NCBI RefSeq assembly: GCF_026625765.1 | Contig: NZ_CP113062.1 | Location: 992,001 to 1,056,000, forward strand | Source of the DNA: Frigoribacterium sp. SL97 | GTDB taxonomy: Bacteria > Actinomycetota > Actinomycetes > Actinomycetales > Microbacteriaceae | Direction of reading: 5' to 3' | Length of the DNA stretch: 64,000 nt | Part shown: positions 9,045 to 16,990 of the stretch, piece by piece | Layout of the letters: each line of letters opens with the position of its first letter | Position numbering within the stretch: position 1 is the stretch's first letter | The notes under the pieces: generated by a model | The model's database searches: none | What the model was told of the DNA's origin: nothing | The model's input: only the letters and a program-made list of their open reading frames with translations | Made by a program: the position numbers and the translations under genes

Positions 9045-9422
9045 ATGCCCACCGGCAAGGTCAAGTTCTACGACGACGAGAAGGGCTTCGGCTTCATCAG
9101 CAGCGATGACGGCCAAGAGGTCTTCCTCCACGCGTCGGCCCTGCCCGCCGGCACCGTGGGTGTCAAGGCGGGAACCCGCCTCGAGTACGGCATCGCCGAC
9201 GGCAAGCGCGGCGCGCAGGCCCTGTCGGTCCGCGTGCTCGAAGCCGCCCCCAGCCTCGCCAAGATGAACCGTCGCTCCGCCGACGACATGGCCGTCATCG
9301 TCGAAGACCTCGTCAAGGTGCTCGACAAGGCCGGCGGCGACCTCCGTCACGGCCGGTACCCGCAGAACGGCGCCCGCATCGCCGTCCTGCTGCGCACCGT
9401 CGCGGACTCGTTCGATGCCTGA
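9045..9422 (+). CDS. Cold-shock domain protein with C-terminal extension
   Basis: Single-stranded nucleic-acid chaperone of 125 residues. The cold-shock beta-barrel fills about residues 1-67, with RNP1 KGFGFIS and RNP2 VFLHASAL. An extra helical segment of about 55 residues (RRSADDMAVIVEDLVKVLDKAGGDLR) follows, a longer form common in Actinobacteria. A TAAGCT -10 box lies at 8992-8997 and a GAGAGG ribosome-binding site precedes the ATG. The last 8 bases overlap the DUF3027 gene. Confidence 0.93.
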   Translation: MPTGKVKFYDDEKGFGFISSDDGQEVFLHASALPAGTVGVKAGTRLEYGIADGKRGAQALSVRVLEAAPSLAKMNRRSADDMAVIVEDLVKVLDKAGGDLRHGRYPQNGARIAVLLRTVADSFDA

Positions 9423-10038
9423 GGCCGCCACGCGCACGCCCTGGTCCGAGCTCGCCCGTCGCGCCCTCACCGAGATCACGCCCGACGAGACGATCGGTGC
9501 CGAGGCCGACCCGATCGACGACGAGCCCGGCGTCACCTCGGTGCGCTTCGCCACGCTGCTGCCCGGCTACCCCGGCTGGCACTGGACGGTCAGCGTCGCC
9601 CACCTCGACGGCGAAGAGCCCTCGGTGCTCGAGGCCGAGCTCATGCCCGGTGACGGCGCCCTGCTCGCCCCGGACTGGGTGCCGTGGGCCGACCGCCTCG
9701 CCGACATGAAGGCCCAGGAGGCGCACGGCGACGACGAGGACGACGAGTCGGACGAGGACGACGACGAAGACGACTCGGACGACGACGACGCGGACGACGA
9801 GGACGAGTCCGACGACGAGCGCGGGTCGATCGTGCACGGCGGCGACGTGGACGGCGTCGACATCGACGACCTGGTCGACGCCTCCGAGGACTCCGACGAC
9901 GACTCCGACGATTCCGGGCGGGCCGTGGACGCACCCGTCGTGCCGGCCGCGCACCCCGAGGCGGACCTCGACGACGACTCGCACGACGACGACTGGGACG
10001 GCGAGGATGAAGATCCGCTGAGCAGGCGACGGAAGTAG
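9415..10038 (+). CDS. DUF3027-family acidic protein
   Basis: Protein of 207 residues. The N-terminal 95 residues match DUF3027 (PGYPGWHWTVSVAHLDGEEPSVLEAELMPGDGALLAPDWVPWADRL). The remaining half is a low-complexity Asp/Glu/Ser tract encoded by GAC repeats (about 9730-9810 and 9890-10010), ending in a basic LSRRRK. The start overlaps the cold-shock gene by 8 bases, so the pair is translationally coupled. The function of DUF3027 is unknown. The acidic tail may mimic nucleic acid or bind basic proteins, which is speculation. Confidence 0.88.
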   Translation: MPEAATRTPWSELARRALTEITPDETIGAEADPIDDEPGVTSVRFATLLPGYPGWHWTVSVAHLDGEEPSVLEAELMPGDGALLAPDWVPWADRLADMKAQEAHGDDEDDESDEDDDEDDSDDDDADDEDESDDERGSIVHGGDVDGVDIDDLVDASEDSDDDSDDSGRAVDAPVVPAAHPEADLDDDSHDDDWDGEDEDPLSRRRK

Positions 10039-10080
10039 TCCCTCAGGCCCGACCCGCGCCTCCTGCGTCGGGGTCGGACA

Positions 10081-10122
10081 ACGACGAAGGCCCCGACACG
10101 ATCGTGTCGGGGCCTTCGTCGT
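10081..10122. terminator. Bidirectional terminator, perfect 42-bp palindrome
   Basis: The 42 bases form an exact palindrome: ACGACGAAGGCCCCGACACG, an AT centre, then its complement. It sits between the convergent DUF3027 and serC genes, so it probably ends both transcripts. Confidence 0.9.
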
Positions 10123-10134
10123 GCGGGCGATCGG

Positions 10135-11247
10135 TCAGAGGGCGTCGACGACGAACTCGATCGACCGGATCAGCTGGCGGACGTCGTCGGGCTCGATGGC
10201 CGTGAAGGTCGCGACGCGCAACTGGTTGCGGCCGAGCTTGCGGTAGGGCTCGGTGTCGACGATGCCGTTGGCGCGGAGCACCTTCGCGATCGCGGCGGCG
10301 TCGATCGACTCGGCGAAGTCGATGGTCGCCACGACCTGGGAACGGTGCGACGGGTCGACGACGAACGGGGTCGCGTACTCGGAGGCGGTGGCCCAGTCGT
10401 AGAGCGCCGACGACGACTCGCGCGTGCGGGCGTCGGCCCAGGCGAGTCCGCCGTTCTCGAGCATCCAGCGGGTCTGGTCCTCGAGCAGCAGCAGGGTCGT
10501 CAGGGCGGGCGTGTTCAACGTCTGGTCGAGCCGCGAGTTGTCGACGGCGTTCTTGAGGCTGAGGAACTCGGGGACGTAACGGCCGCTGGCGGCGATCCGC
10601 TCGACGCGCTCGATCGCCGCGGGGGAGAAGAGCGCGAACCAGAGGCCGCCGTCGCTCGCGAAGTTCTTCTGCGGGGCGAAGTAGTAGACGTCGGCCTGCG
10701 AGGCGTCGACGTCGATGCCGCCCGCCGCGCTCGTCGCGTCGACGACGGTGAGGGCGCCGGGGTCGCCCGCGACGCGGGTGACCGGGGCCATGACGCCGGT
10801 CGAGGTCTCGTTGTGCGGCCAGGCGTAGACGTCGACGCCCTCGAGCACCTCCACCTCGGCCAACGAGCCGCCCTCGGCGGTGACCACGTGGGGGGCCTCG
10901 AGCCAGGGGGCCGCGACGGCCTTGGCGAACTTCGAGCCGAACTCGCCGAACGACAGGTTCTCGGCACGCTTCTCGACGAGCCCGAACGCCGCCGCGTCCC
11001 AGAAGGCGGTCGAGCCGCCGTTGCCCAGCACGACCTCGTAGCCGTCGGGCAGGCGGAAGAGCTCGCCCAGTTCGGCGCGGACGCGACCCACCAGGTCCTT
11101 CACGGGGGCCTGACGGTGCGAGGTGCCGAGGATCGTCGCGCCGGCGGTGACGAGGTGCTCGAGCTGGGCGGCCCGCACCTTCGAAGGGCCGCAACCGAAG
11201 CGGCCGTCGGTGGGCAAGAGGTCAGTGGGAATCCGGATGTCCGCCAT
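10135..11247 (-). CDS. serC: Phosphoserine transaminase
   Basis: PLP-dependent aminotransferase converting 3-phosphohydroxypyruvate and glutamate to phosphoserine in serine synthesis; 370 residues, the actinobacterial length class. The N-terminus (IPTDLLPTDGRFGCGPSKVR) is typical. The PLP lysine sits in YYFAPQKNFASDGG, and the cofactor-binding Asp in VDATSAAGGIDVD. The ATG at 11247 is preferred to much longer in-frame readings because a TAGGAT -10 box (11255-11260) lies 7 bases upstream, giving a leaderless message, and because homologues begin here. The divergent neighbour is the DtxR-type regulator. Confidence 0.95.
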   Translation of the reverse strand: MADIRIPTDLLPTDGRFGCGPSKVRAAQLEHLVTAGATILGTSHRQAPVKDLVGRVRAELGELFRLPDGYEVVLGNGGSTAFWDAAAFGLVEKRAENLSFGEFGSKFAKAVAAPWLEAPHVVTAEGGSLAEVEVLEGVDVYAWPHNETSTGVMAPVTRVAGDPGALTVVDATSAAGGIDVDASQADVYYFAPQKNFASDGGLWFALFSPAAIERVERIAASGRYVPEFLSLKNAVDNSRLDQTLNTPALTTLLLLEDQTRWMLENGGLAWADARTRESSSALYDWATASEYATPFVVDPSHRSQVVATIDFAESIDAAAIAKVLRANGIVDTEPYRKLGRNQLRVATFTAIEPDDVRQLIRSIEFVVDAL

Positions 11248-11292
11248 GCGCTCGATCCTAGTGACGCGGCGCGGTGCCCAGCGTGCAGCCGG

Positions 11293-11298
11293 TAGGCT
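11293..11298 (+). promoter_or_regulatory. -10 box for the DtxR-family gene
   Basis: TAGGCT lies about 38 bases upstream of the TTG start, leaving a short leader with a GGGAGG ribosome-binding site at 11323-11328. No clear -35 is visible. Confidence 0.45.
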
Positions 11299-11335
11299 TG
11301 CGGGGTAGTCCACGTGTTCCACCGGGAGGCCCCTG

Positions 11336-12028
11336 TTGACCGATCTCGTCGACACCACAGAGATGTACCTGCGCACGATCCTCGACCTCGAAGAAGAGAA
11401 CATCGTGCCGCTGCGTGCGCGCATCTCCGAGCGTCTCGGCCACTCCGGTCCGACCGTGTCGCAGACCATCGCCCGCATGGAACGCGACGGCCTGGTCGTC
11501 GTCTCCGGCGACCGACACCTCGAGCTCACGCACGACGGACGCGCGAAGGCGACGCACGTCATGCGCAAGCACCGCCTCGCCGAGCGACTGCTCGCCGACG
11601 TGATCGGCCTCGACTGGGCCTACGTGCACGACGAGGCCTGCCGGTGGGAGCACGTCATGAGCGAGCAGGTCGAACGACGACTGCTCGACATGCTCGACCA
11701 CCCGACCGAGTCGCCCTACGGCAACCCGATCCCCGGGCTCGACGAGCTCGGCGACTCGCCCGCGGGGCGCTTCCTCGACGGCGTGGTCAACCTCGTGGCC
11801 GTGCTCGCCGAGCACCCCGAGGGCGTCACCCGGCCGATCCGTCGCCTGGCCGAGCCGGTGCAGTTCGAGCCCGAGCTGCTGCAGCAGTTGCAGGGCGCCG
11901 GCGTGCTGCCGGGCGGCGTCGCGACCCTTCGCTCGGCAGGGTCGTACGTCTTCGTCAAGGTCGAGGGCCATGACGAGGGCCTCGAGCTGCCGACCGAGGT
12001 CGCACAGCACATCTACGTCGGGCTCTGA
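11336..12028 (+). CDS. DtxR/IdeR-family metal-dependent repressor
   Basis: Metal-sensing transcriptional regulator of 230 residues. An N-terminal winged helix (about 1-65) contains LRARISERLGHSGPTVSQTIARMERDGLV. The metal-binding and dimerisation domain (about 66-145) has HRLAERLLADVIGLDW, DEACRWEHVMSEQVERRL and the Cys/Glu/His ligand positions. An SH3-like C-terminal domain ends the protein, as in IdeR. The TTG start at 11336 is chosen because the family begins with L-V-D-T-T-E-M-Y-L-R-T-I and a GGGAGG site precedes it. It probably controls iron or manganese uptake genes; whether iron or manganese is the co-repressor cannot be told from sequence alone. Confidence 0.92.
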   Translation: MTDLVDTTEMYLRTILDLEEENIVPLRARISERLGHSGPTVSQTIARMERDGLVVVSGDRHLELTHDGRAKATHVMRKHRLAERLLADVIGLDWAYVHDEACRWEHVMSEQVERRLLDMLDHPTESPYGNPIPGLDELGDSPAGRFLDGVVNLVAVLAEHPEGVTRPIRRLAEPVQFEPELLQQLQGAGVLPGGVATLRSAGSYVFVKVEGHDEGLELPTEVAQHIYVGL

Positions 12029-12175
12029 CCGCTCGTCGAGGCGGGATGCGGCCGCGCGGGATTCTTGCGTCCGTGCGCCGCGCCTCCTGCGTTCTGCGCC
12101 GGATCACGCAATCGTTTACCGATTCGTTACAAATATCCCTCTCGAGGATGATCTCGCAGGGGTCGCTGGGCTACA

Positions 12176-12312
12176 GTCGCTGAGTCCCCAGGCTGCTGAA
12201 CCGGCCGCCGGACCCGTGGCAGGACGTCTCTCACGCCCGTCTCCTGCCGTGTGTCGTCGCGATACGAACGAACGGACGGGACAGCTTCCCGAAAGCTGTC
12301 GAGACGCAGGAG
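12176..12312 (+). promoter_or_regulatory. Structured leader, candidate cyclic-di-AMP (ydaO) riboswitch
   Basis: The 294-base gap before the NlpC/P60 gene contains CGCTGAGTCC followed 19 bases later by GCCGGACCCG, resembling the first conserved blocks of the ydaO class. A hairpin (GGACAGCT ... AGCTGTC) and GACGCAGG lie near the end, next to the ribosome-binding site AGGAG. The GGGGTGAA block is not obvious, so the call is tentative. In Actinobacteria this class often controls NlpC/P60 and Rpf cell-wall hydrolases. An AT-rich stretch at 12115-12140 may hold the promoter. Confidence 0.4.
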
Positions 12313-12322
12313 ACCCACCCTC

Positions 12323-13189
12323 TTGACCCTCCCCGGCTCAGACCACACCCCCGACGTGCGCCCGAACCGCACCGTCGCCACCCGCACCCCCGCCGATCTG
12401 CCGACCCGCTCGTCGCTGCGTCGCGCCCAGGCCACGGCCGCGCCCGCCGCCCGCCCGGGCCGCCCGTCGGTCAAGCGCAGCGTGGTCTCGGTGACCGTGA
12501 TGACGCTCACCGCCGGTCTGATCGGCACGATGGCGCTGCCGGCGTTCGCGTCGAACCCGGCGGCGGCGAACGGCCCGAGCGTCGGCGCCGCGTCGACGAG
12601 CTCGTCGACCAGCCACGCGCAGAGCGTCGCGGTCGCGGACGACGTCGCCCTCGCGGACGCCACCCGAGACGGCTACACGGCGACGTCGCAGGCGGACCTC
12701 AACGCGGCCGCCCTCGCCAGCCAGCGTGAGGCCGAGCGTGCGGCCTTGGCCGCGAGCTACGCCAGCTACACGGGCCCGACGGCCGCCCAGAACGTGGCCG
12801 CCGCGACGACCTCGGCGACGGGCACCGTCGCCACGCCGGGAGCGTTCAGCCTCAGCGCCGTCTACGCGACGGCCCTGCAGTACGTCGGCACGCCCTACGT
12901 CTTCGGTGGCGCGACCCCGGCCGGCTTCGACTGCTCGGGCTTCGTGATGTACGTCTACTCGCAGTACGGCATCTCGCTGCCGCACTCGGTCACCCGGCAG
13001 GGAGCCCTGGGCACGCCGATCTCGGCCGCCGAGGCGCAGCCCGGCGACGTCGTCATCTTCAACGACGGGTCGCACGACGGGTTCTACGCCGGCAACGGCA
13101 TGATCCTCGACGCACCGAAGCCCGGTGGCTCGGTCAGCGTCCGCCCGCTGTGGACCTCCGCGGTGCACTACGTGCGCTACGGGGCGTAG
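12323..13189 (+). CDS. Secreted NlpC/P60 peptidoglycan endopeptidase
   Basis: Cell-wall hydrolase of 288 residues that cleaves peptidoglycan stem peptides outside the cell. A long basic N-terminus leads into a secretion signal (SVVSVTVMTLTAGLIGTMALPAFA, cleavage after AFA). A low-complexity Ala/Ser/Thr linker follows, then the C-terminal papain-like domain: catalytic Cys in FDCSGFVMYVYSQYG, a preceding YVGTPYVFGGATP, and His in GSHDGFYAGNG. The TTG at 12323 is chosen for its AGGAG site 10 bases upstream. The leader before it looks structured. Expression is probably tied to growth or to cyclic-di-AMP if the riboswitch call holds. Confidence 0.9.
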   Translation: MTLPGSDHTPDVRPNRTVATRTPADLPTRSSLRRAQATAAPAARPGRPSVKRSVVSVTVMTLTAGLIGTMALPAFASNPAAANGPSVGAASTSSSTSHAQSVAVADDVALADATRDGYTATSQADLNAAALASQREAERAALAASYASYTGPTAAQNVAAATTSATGTVATPGAFSLSAVYATALQYVGTPYVFGGATPAGFDCSGFVMYVYSQYGISLPHSVTRQGALGTPISAAEAQPGDVVIFNDGSHDGFYAGNGMILDAPKPGGSVSVRPLWTSAVHYVRYGA

Positions 13190-13350
13190 GCGACCCGCGC
13201 CTCCTGGGGCACCGCGCCTCCCGGGGCCTCGTGCGCCCGGACGGCGCCCCGCGTGAACAACCTGTGAAGGGTCGTCCTGCCTCTAGGCAGTGCGACCCTT
13301 CCGGGGTTAACCTGGCGATCTCGGAGTTCCGCTGAGACCAGGAGCGTCAG

Positions 13351-13422
13351 ATGCCTCGTTCGACCGCCACCCGCACCATGGGTACGCTGTCGCACGAGCA
13401 CATACGACATCCCGCCATGTGA
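13351..13422 (+). CDS. 23-residue small ORF with its own ribosome-binding site and terminator
   Basis: ATG to TGA encodes MPRSTATRTMGTLSHEHIRH then PAM. An AGGAG site lies 7 bases upstream and a TAACCT -10 box at 13308-13313. The stop codon is only 3 bases before a strong T-tailed terminator. This organisation suggests either a small-peptide mRNA, a small RNA, or a leader-peptide attenuator for the downstream HNH gene. No family is recognised. The surrounding 13190-13350 shows nothing else except two copies of the GCGCCTCC motif. Confidence 0.45.
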   Translation: MPRSTATRTMGTLSHEHIRHPAM

Positions 13423-13425
13423 CAG

Positions 13426-13453
13426 AGCACCGTCCTCGTGACGGTGCTTTTTT
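13426..13453 (+). terminator. Rho-independent terminator after the small ORF
   Basis: AGCACCGTC (13426-13434) pairs with GACGGTGCT (13440-13448) around a 5-base loop, followed by six T residues. It is the most classical intrinsic terminator seen in the window. Confidence 0.92.
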
Positions 13454-13536
13454 CGTATCGGTGGGCCTGTTGGGCCTGCGCAGCCCCGAGAGATCGAATC
13501 CCTGGAAGCCGTCCAGGGTGCTTCGAAAGGGAAAGC

Positions 13537-14031
13537 ATGCGCACTCTCGTCCTGAACGCCGGTTACGAGCCCCTCGCCGTCGTGTCCGACCGGCGGGCCC
13601 TCGTCCTCGTCATGAGCCAGAAGGCGACCGTCGTCGCCGCCGATGCGGAACACCCCGTGCTCGGGGCGGCGACGTCGTGGGATCGCCCGTCGGTCATCGT
13701 GCTGACGCGGTACGTGCGCATCCCGCACACCCGGCAGATCCCCGTCTCGAGGCGGGGCGTCATGCGGCGCGACTCGCACCGGTGCGCCTACTGCGGTCGG
13801 TCCGCGACGACGATCGACCACGTGCAGCCGCGGTCGCGGGGCGGGGCGGACAGCTGGGAGAACCTCGTCGCGTGCTGCCTCAAGTGCAACAACCTCAAGA
13901 GCGACCGCACCCCGCACGAGATGGGCTGGGAGCTGCTCTTCACGCCCAAGCCGCCGCACGGGGTCGGCTGGGTCGTGCGCGGCATGGAGCGGACGCAGGC
14001 GAACTGGGACGAGTACCTCGCCGCTGCGTGA
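13537..14031 (+). CDS. HNH endonuclease family protein
   Basis: Protein of 164 residues with an HNH/McrA-like nuclease fold in its C-terminal half. Visible features are the zinc-binding pair CAYCGR, the catalytic His in TIDHVQPRSRGG, Asn in WENLVACC, and the second pair CCLKCN. The N-terminal 70 residues (RTLVLNAGYEPLAVVSDRRALVLVM) are typical of the widespread actinobacterial HNH protein next to housekeeping genes. It may be a DNA nuclease in repair, but its substrate is unknown. The ATG at 13537 has an AAAGGG site. It lies downstream of the small ORF terminator. Confidence 0.9.
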   Translation: MRTLVLNAGYEPLAVVSDRRALVLVMSQKATVVAADAEHPVLGAATSWDRPSVIVLTRYVRIPHTRQIPVSRRGVMRRDSHRCAYCGRSATTIDHVQPRSRGGADSWENLVACCLKCNNLKSDRTPHEMGWELLFTPKPPHGVGWVVRGMERTQANWDEYLAAA

Positions 14032-14157
14032 CGCCTGGCGCCGGCGCCCGCTCGTCTGCCCATGAACCCCGTTTGCGAAGACGAACCCCGCTACATCGGG
14101 GTTCACCTTCGCGAACGGGGTGCATGGCGGGCCGGACGGCAGGAGGCGCGGGTTCGG

Positions 14158-14163
14158 TAGACT
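14158..14163 (+). promoter_or_regulatory. -10 box of the tRNA-Arg gene
   Basis: TAGACT lies 10 bases before the first base of the tRNA. An AGGAGGCGCGG motif copy sits just upstream at 14141-14151. Confidence 0.55.
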
Positions 14164-14173
14164 CGCGGGGTCA

Positions 14174-14245
14174 GCCTCTGTAGCTCAATGGAAGAGCAGT
14201 TCCGTCCTAAGGAAAGGGTTGGGGGTTCGAGTCCCTCCAGGGGCA
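14174..14245 (+). tRNA. tRNA-Arg (anticodon CCT)
   Basis: A 72-base cloverleaf: acceptor GCCTCTG with CAGGGGC, D arm GCTC/GAGC, anticodon loop GTCCTAA (anticodon CCT, reading AGG), T loop TTCGAGT, discriminator A. CCA is not encoded. The first anticodon-stem pair is a G-A mismatch; the other four pair normally. The 3' end is the start of the repeat array described next. Confidence 0.9.
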
Positions 14246-14492
14246 CCTGACGTCGCTTAGCGACGATGCCCCTGCAGGGACTCGAACCCCTGCGGCTCCG
14301 CGCTCTGCGCGCCCGTCCAGGGGCACTCCTCGCTTGCGCTCGTCGAGCCCCTTGCGGGCCTCGAACCCGCGCGGCCCGACGGCGCTGGCGCGCCGTCCCC
14401 TCCAGGGGCACCTGACGTCGCTTAGCGACGATGCCCCTGCAGGGACTCGAACCCCTGCGGCTCCGCGCTCTGCGCGCCCGTCCCGGGGGCAC
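14233..14492. repeat. Array of three tRNA-3'-end-like repeat units behind tRNA-Arg
   Basis: The acceptor-end string GGGGCAC recurs at 14240, 14320, 14405 and 14486, defining units of about 80, 85 and 81 bases. Units one and three share an exact 86-base direct repeat (14233-14318 and 14398-14483). Each unit carries a T-arm-like sequence in reverse orientation (for example the complement of GGTTCGAGTCCCTGCAGGGG). The first TGCCCCTG (14267-14274) can pair with the tRNA acceptor end around an inner GTCGC/GCGAC hairpin. Coding ORFs across here are artefacts of the tRNA sequence. Confidence 0.85.
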
Positions 14493-14512
14493 TTCTCACG
14501 AGCGCCGATCGG

Positions 14513-14689
14513 CTACGCGGGCAGTTCGGGCAGGGCCAGGAGCGCGATGCCGAGTGCGGCCGCCACCGCTCCCAACGCCGTGATCGCCACGCCCGGCAGG
14601 GCGCTGCCGCCGTCCCGCTGCCGGACGATCAGGACGCCGCCGACGATGCCGACGAGCCCCAGGACGAGGAGGGTGATCGAGAACACCAT
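14513..14689 (-). CDS. Small two-helix membrane protein
   Basis: Protein of 58 residues with two hydrophobic helices (about 2-22, VFSITLLVLGLVGIVGGVLI, and 33-54) separated by the basic loop RQRDGGSA. No family recognised. The ATG at 14689 gives a compact protein starting at the first helix, with GGAAGG about 8 bases upstream. It is divergent from the PAP2 gene. Confidence 0.6.
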   Translation of the reverse strand: MVFSITLLVLGLVGIVGGVLIVRQRDGGSALPGVAITALGAVAAALGIALLALPELPA

Positions 14690-14844
14690 GAGGAGCCTTC
14701 CGGTTGGTGGGAACGGTGCTGACGTCGCCGAGCCTGCGTGGGGGAGTCGCCGGCGCACACGCCACCGTGAGTGCCCGTCGCGCTCAGACGGCCGGGAACC
14801 ACGCTACCTGGAGGCCCCGATCGCCGAGGGGCCAGAGTGGACAC

Positions 14845-15651
14845 ATGCCGACCGCCGCTGAGACCGCCCGCACGACCCGCTACGACCGGCAGATCGGCCG
14901 TCGCGACCTCACCGAGTGGCGCTCGAGGCCGGGCCGGCGTCTCGCGTCGCGGCACAAGGCCGTCGCCCAGAAGGTCGGCGCCCGCCGCGCCCTGGTCGCG
15001 ACGCTCGCCGTCGGTGGAGGCATCGCCCTCGCGGCGACCGCCGGGGCGGCCTACATCTACGACGGTGTCACGGGTCGGGACGGCATCGAGAGCCTCGACC
15101 GGCCGGCGCTCGAGCGTGCGAAGAAGCTCCGGAGCCCGGCGACGAACGGCGCGGCCGCCGCCCTCGCCCACGTCTTCGGGCCCGTCGTCCTGCCCGCCGT
15201 CACCGTCGGAGCCGCAGCGGCCTTCGGCTTCCGGGATCGCCACCCCAGCCCCGTCGCCCTCGTCGTGGCGGCCGGTGCGGGATCGCTCGCCATGACGGTC
15301 GTGGGCAAGAGGCTCATCAAGCGCAACCGGCCCGACCGTCACGAAGCCATCCCGCCGTACGAGAAGTCCCCGTCGTTCCCGTCCGGCCACACGCTGAACA
15401 CCACCACGATCCTCGGCGTGCTCGCCTACCTCCTGGCTCTTCGGCAGGAGAAGCAGGCGCCGCAGGTCGCCCTCGTGGGCGCCGCAGCCGGGACGGCCGG
15501 CGTCGTGGGGTTGTCCCGCGTGCTGCTCGGGGCCCACTGGTTCACCGACGTCGCCGTCGGCTGGGTCAGCGGCATCGGCTGGCTCTCGCTGATCGTCACG
15601 AGCCACCGGCTCTACCTCAGCACCCAGGACGACGACGACGTCCACGAGTGA
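14845..15651 (+). CDS. PAP2-family phosphatase, membrane-bound
   Basis: Integral membrane lipid phosphatase of 268 residues. The three catalytic motifs are present in order: KRLIKRNRP, PSFPSGHT and SRVLLGAHWFTDVAVGW, the last two holding the catalytic histidines. Four or five membrane helices are visible (about 50-70, 105-125, 135-155, 185-205, 235-255). Substrates in this family are phosphatidic acid, undecaprenyl pyrophosphate or similar lipid phosphates; the sequence does not decide between them. The ATG at 14845 is the first in-frame codon giving a natural N-terminus. Confidence 0.92.
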   Translation: MPTAAETARTTRYDRQIGRRDLTEWRSRPGRRLASRHKAVAQKVGARRALVATLAVGGGIALAATAGAAYIYDGVTGRDGIESLDRPALERAKKLRSPATNGAAAALAHVFGPVVLPAVTVGAAAAFGFRDRHPSPVALVVAAGAGSLAMTVVGKRLIKRNRPDRHEAIPPYEKSPSFPSGHTLNTTTILGVLAYLLALRQEKQAPQVALVGAAAGTAGVVGLSRVLLGAHWFTDVAVGWVSGIGWLSLIVTSHRLYLSTQDDDDVHE

Positions 15652-15763
15652 CGCGGAGCCCGACAGCCAGACCATCGGGGCCACACCTGGTGCGGCCTCC
15701 GCGGGGAACGTCACATGTCTCATTCTCAGCACCCTCTCATCCGACGGCGTCGATGCTGTCCGG

Positions 15764-16990
15764 ATGACGAACCGGCCCTCCCCGCGCACGCCGGCGACGG
15801 CGGGTCGAGACGGGTGGGCCGCGGGCGCGACGCGTCGCGCGGGTCACCTCGTCGACCGCATGCGACGTCACATGGAGAGGCGCCCGATCATGCCGGCCGC
15901 CCTCGCGTTCTCGGCGACCACGGCTGTCGGCACGGTCCGCTACCACGACCGTCACGCCGCCGACGTGGACCATCTGGTCGTCGTGATCCTGGGGGCGCTC
16001 CTGGCCTGCACGGCGGCCGTGCTCGCCCTGGCCCGCATGCCGAGGCTCCGTTACTCCTCGGCCCTGGCCGGCCTCGCGTTCGGCACGATCGCCCTCGTCC
16101 TGCTCGCACCCAGCACGGCCTGGAGCGTCGTCCCGCTCGTCGTCCTCCTCCAGGTGTCGACTCCCGTCGTGGTCGCGACCCTCTCCGGCGGCGCGGCGGT
16201 GTCGGCCGTCGTGGTGGCGGTACCGCGCCTGACCGGCTCGCGGGACGACGTCGGGCTCGTGCTGGGCTGTGCGATCGCGGGCCTCGTCTTCCTGCTCGCC
16301 GTGGCGTTGGCCCGGTCCGCGCTCGACGCCCGCGCCCGTACGGTCCGCGAGCTGACGGCCACGCGCGCCCTGGTCTCGGCGGCCGAGCGACGTGCCGATC
16401 GGCTCGAGGCCCGACGTCACCTCGCCGCGGAGCTGCACGACACGGTGGTGCAGTCCGTCGCCGGTGCCCTCTTCCTCGCCGACGCCGCCGAGCGCACGGG
16501 CGAGGGCAAGCACGCGGAGGACGCGCGCCGGGCGCTCCGGGTCGCGGTCGCAGACACTCGGGCTCTCGTCCACGAGCTCGAGTCGGGGTCGGGGGAGGAG
16601 GCGGCGGCCGGGTTCGAGGGCGAGCTCGCCGAGGTGGCCGCTCGAGTGGGTGCCTCCTGCGAGGTGGCCGGAGAGCCGCGAGCGCTTCCTGCCGAGGCGT
16701 CCCTCGCGGTGCTCAGGGCGGCCCAGGGGGCGCTCGGCAACGCGGAGCGACATGCGAGGGCCACCTGCATCGCGCTCGAACTCGGGTACGACGAACACGG
16801 GGTCGTGCTGCGGATCGTCGACGACGGCGTCGGCTTCGATCCCCACGCCATGCGACCCGGCCGGCCGGATGGCGGGCACGGGCTCTCGATCATGCGGCGA
16901 CGTCTCGAAGCGGTGGGCGGTTCGCTCACCATCAGGTCCGACGCGCGCGGCACGGTGGTCGAGGTGGTCGTGCCGTGGGTCGAGTCGTGA
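15764..16990 (+). CDS. NarL-type sensor histidine kinase (HisKA_3)
   Basis: Membrane kinase of 408 residues. Five or six membrane helices lie between about residues 44 and 185. A coiled segment rich in Ala and Arg then leads to the HisKA_3 phosphoacceptor (RRHLAAELHDTVVQSVAGALF) and an ATPase domain (ALGNAERHA N box, DDGVGFD, GGHGLSIMRRRLEAVGG). Its stop overlaps the regulator start (GTGA). The downstream HbpS/GlcG-like lipoprotein recalls the SenS-SenR-HbpS haem/redox system of Streptomyces, where SenS is also a polytopic membrane kinase of this type. Few extracytoplasmic residues are present, so sensing is probably within the membrane or through a partner. Confidence 0.9.
   Translation: MTNRPSPRTPATAGRDGWAAGATRRAGHLVDRMRRHMERRPIMPAALAFSATTAVGTVRYHDRHAADVDHLVVVILGALLACTAAVLALARMPRLRYSSALAGLAFGTIALVLLAPSTAWSVVPLVVLLQVSTPVVVATLSGGAAVSAVVVAVPRLTGSRDDVGLVLGCAIAGLVFLLAVALARSALDARARTVRELTATRALVSAAERRADRLEARRHLAAELHDTVVQSVAGALFLADAAERTGEGKHAEDARRALRVAVADTRALVHELESGSGEEAAAGFEGELAEVAARVGASCEVAGEPRALPAEASLAVLRAAQGALGNAERHARATCIALELGYDEHGVVLRIVDDGVGFDPHAMRPGRPDGGHGLSIMRRRLEAVGGSLTIRSDARGTVVEVVVPWVES

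Noticed and set aside
13537..14031. HNH gene as part of a mobile intron or inserted element
   Set aside because: No intron-like boundaries, direct repeats or transposase are visible; the protein is of the common housekeeping type.
14103..14492. Possible protein with internal repeats across the tRNA region
   Set aside because: The string LEPPTLSLGRNCSSIELQRL is a well-known false translation of tRNA sequence; the repeats come from the tRNA-like array.
14233..14492. CRISPR array
   Set aside because: Repeat units are 80-85 bases with no short conserved repeat plus unique spacers, and no cas genes are present.
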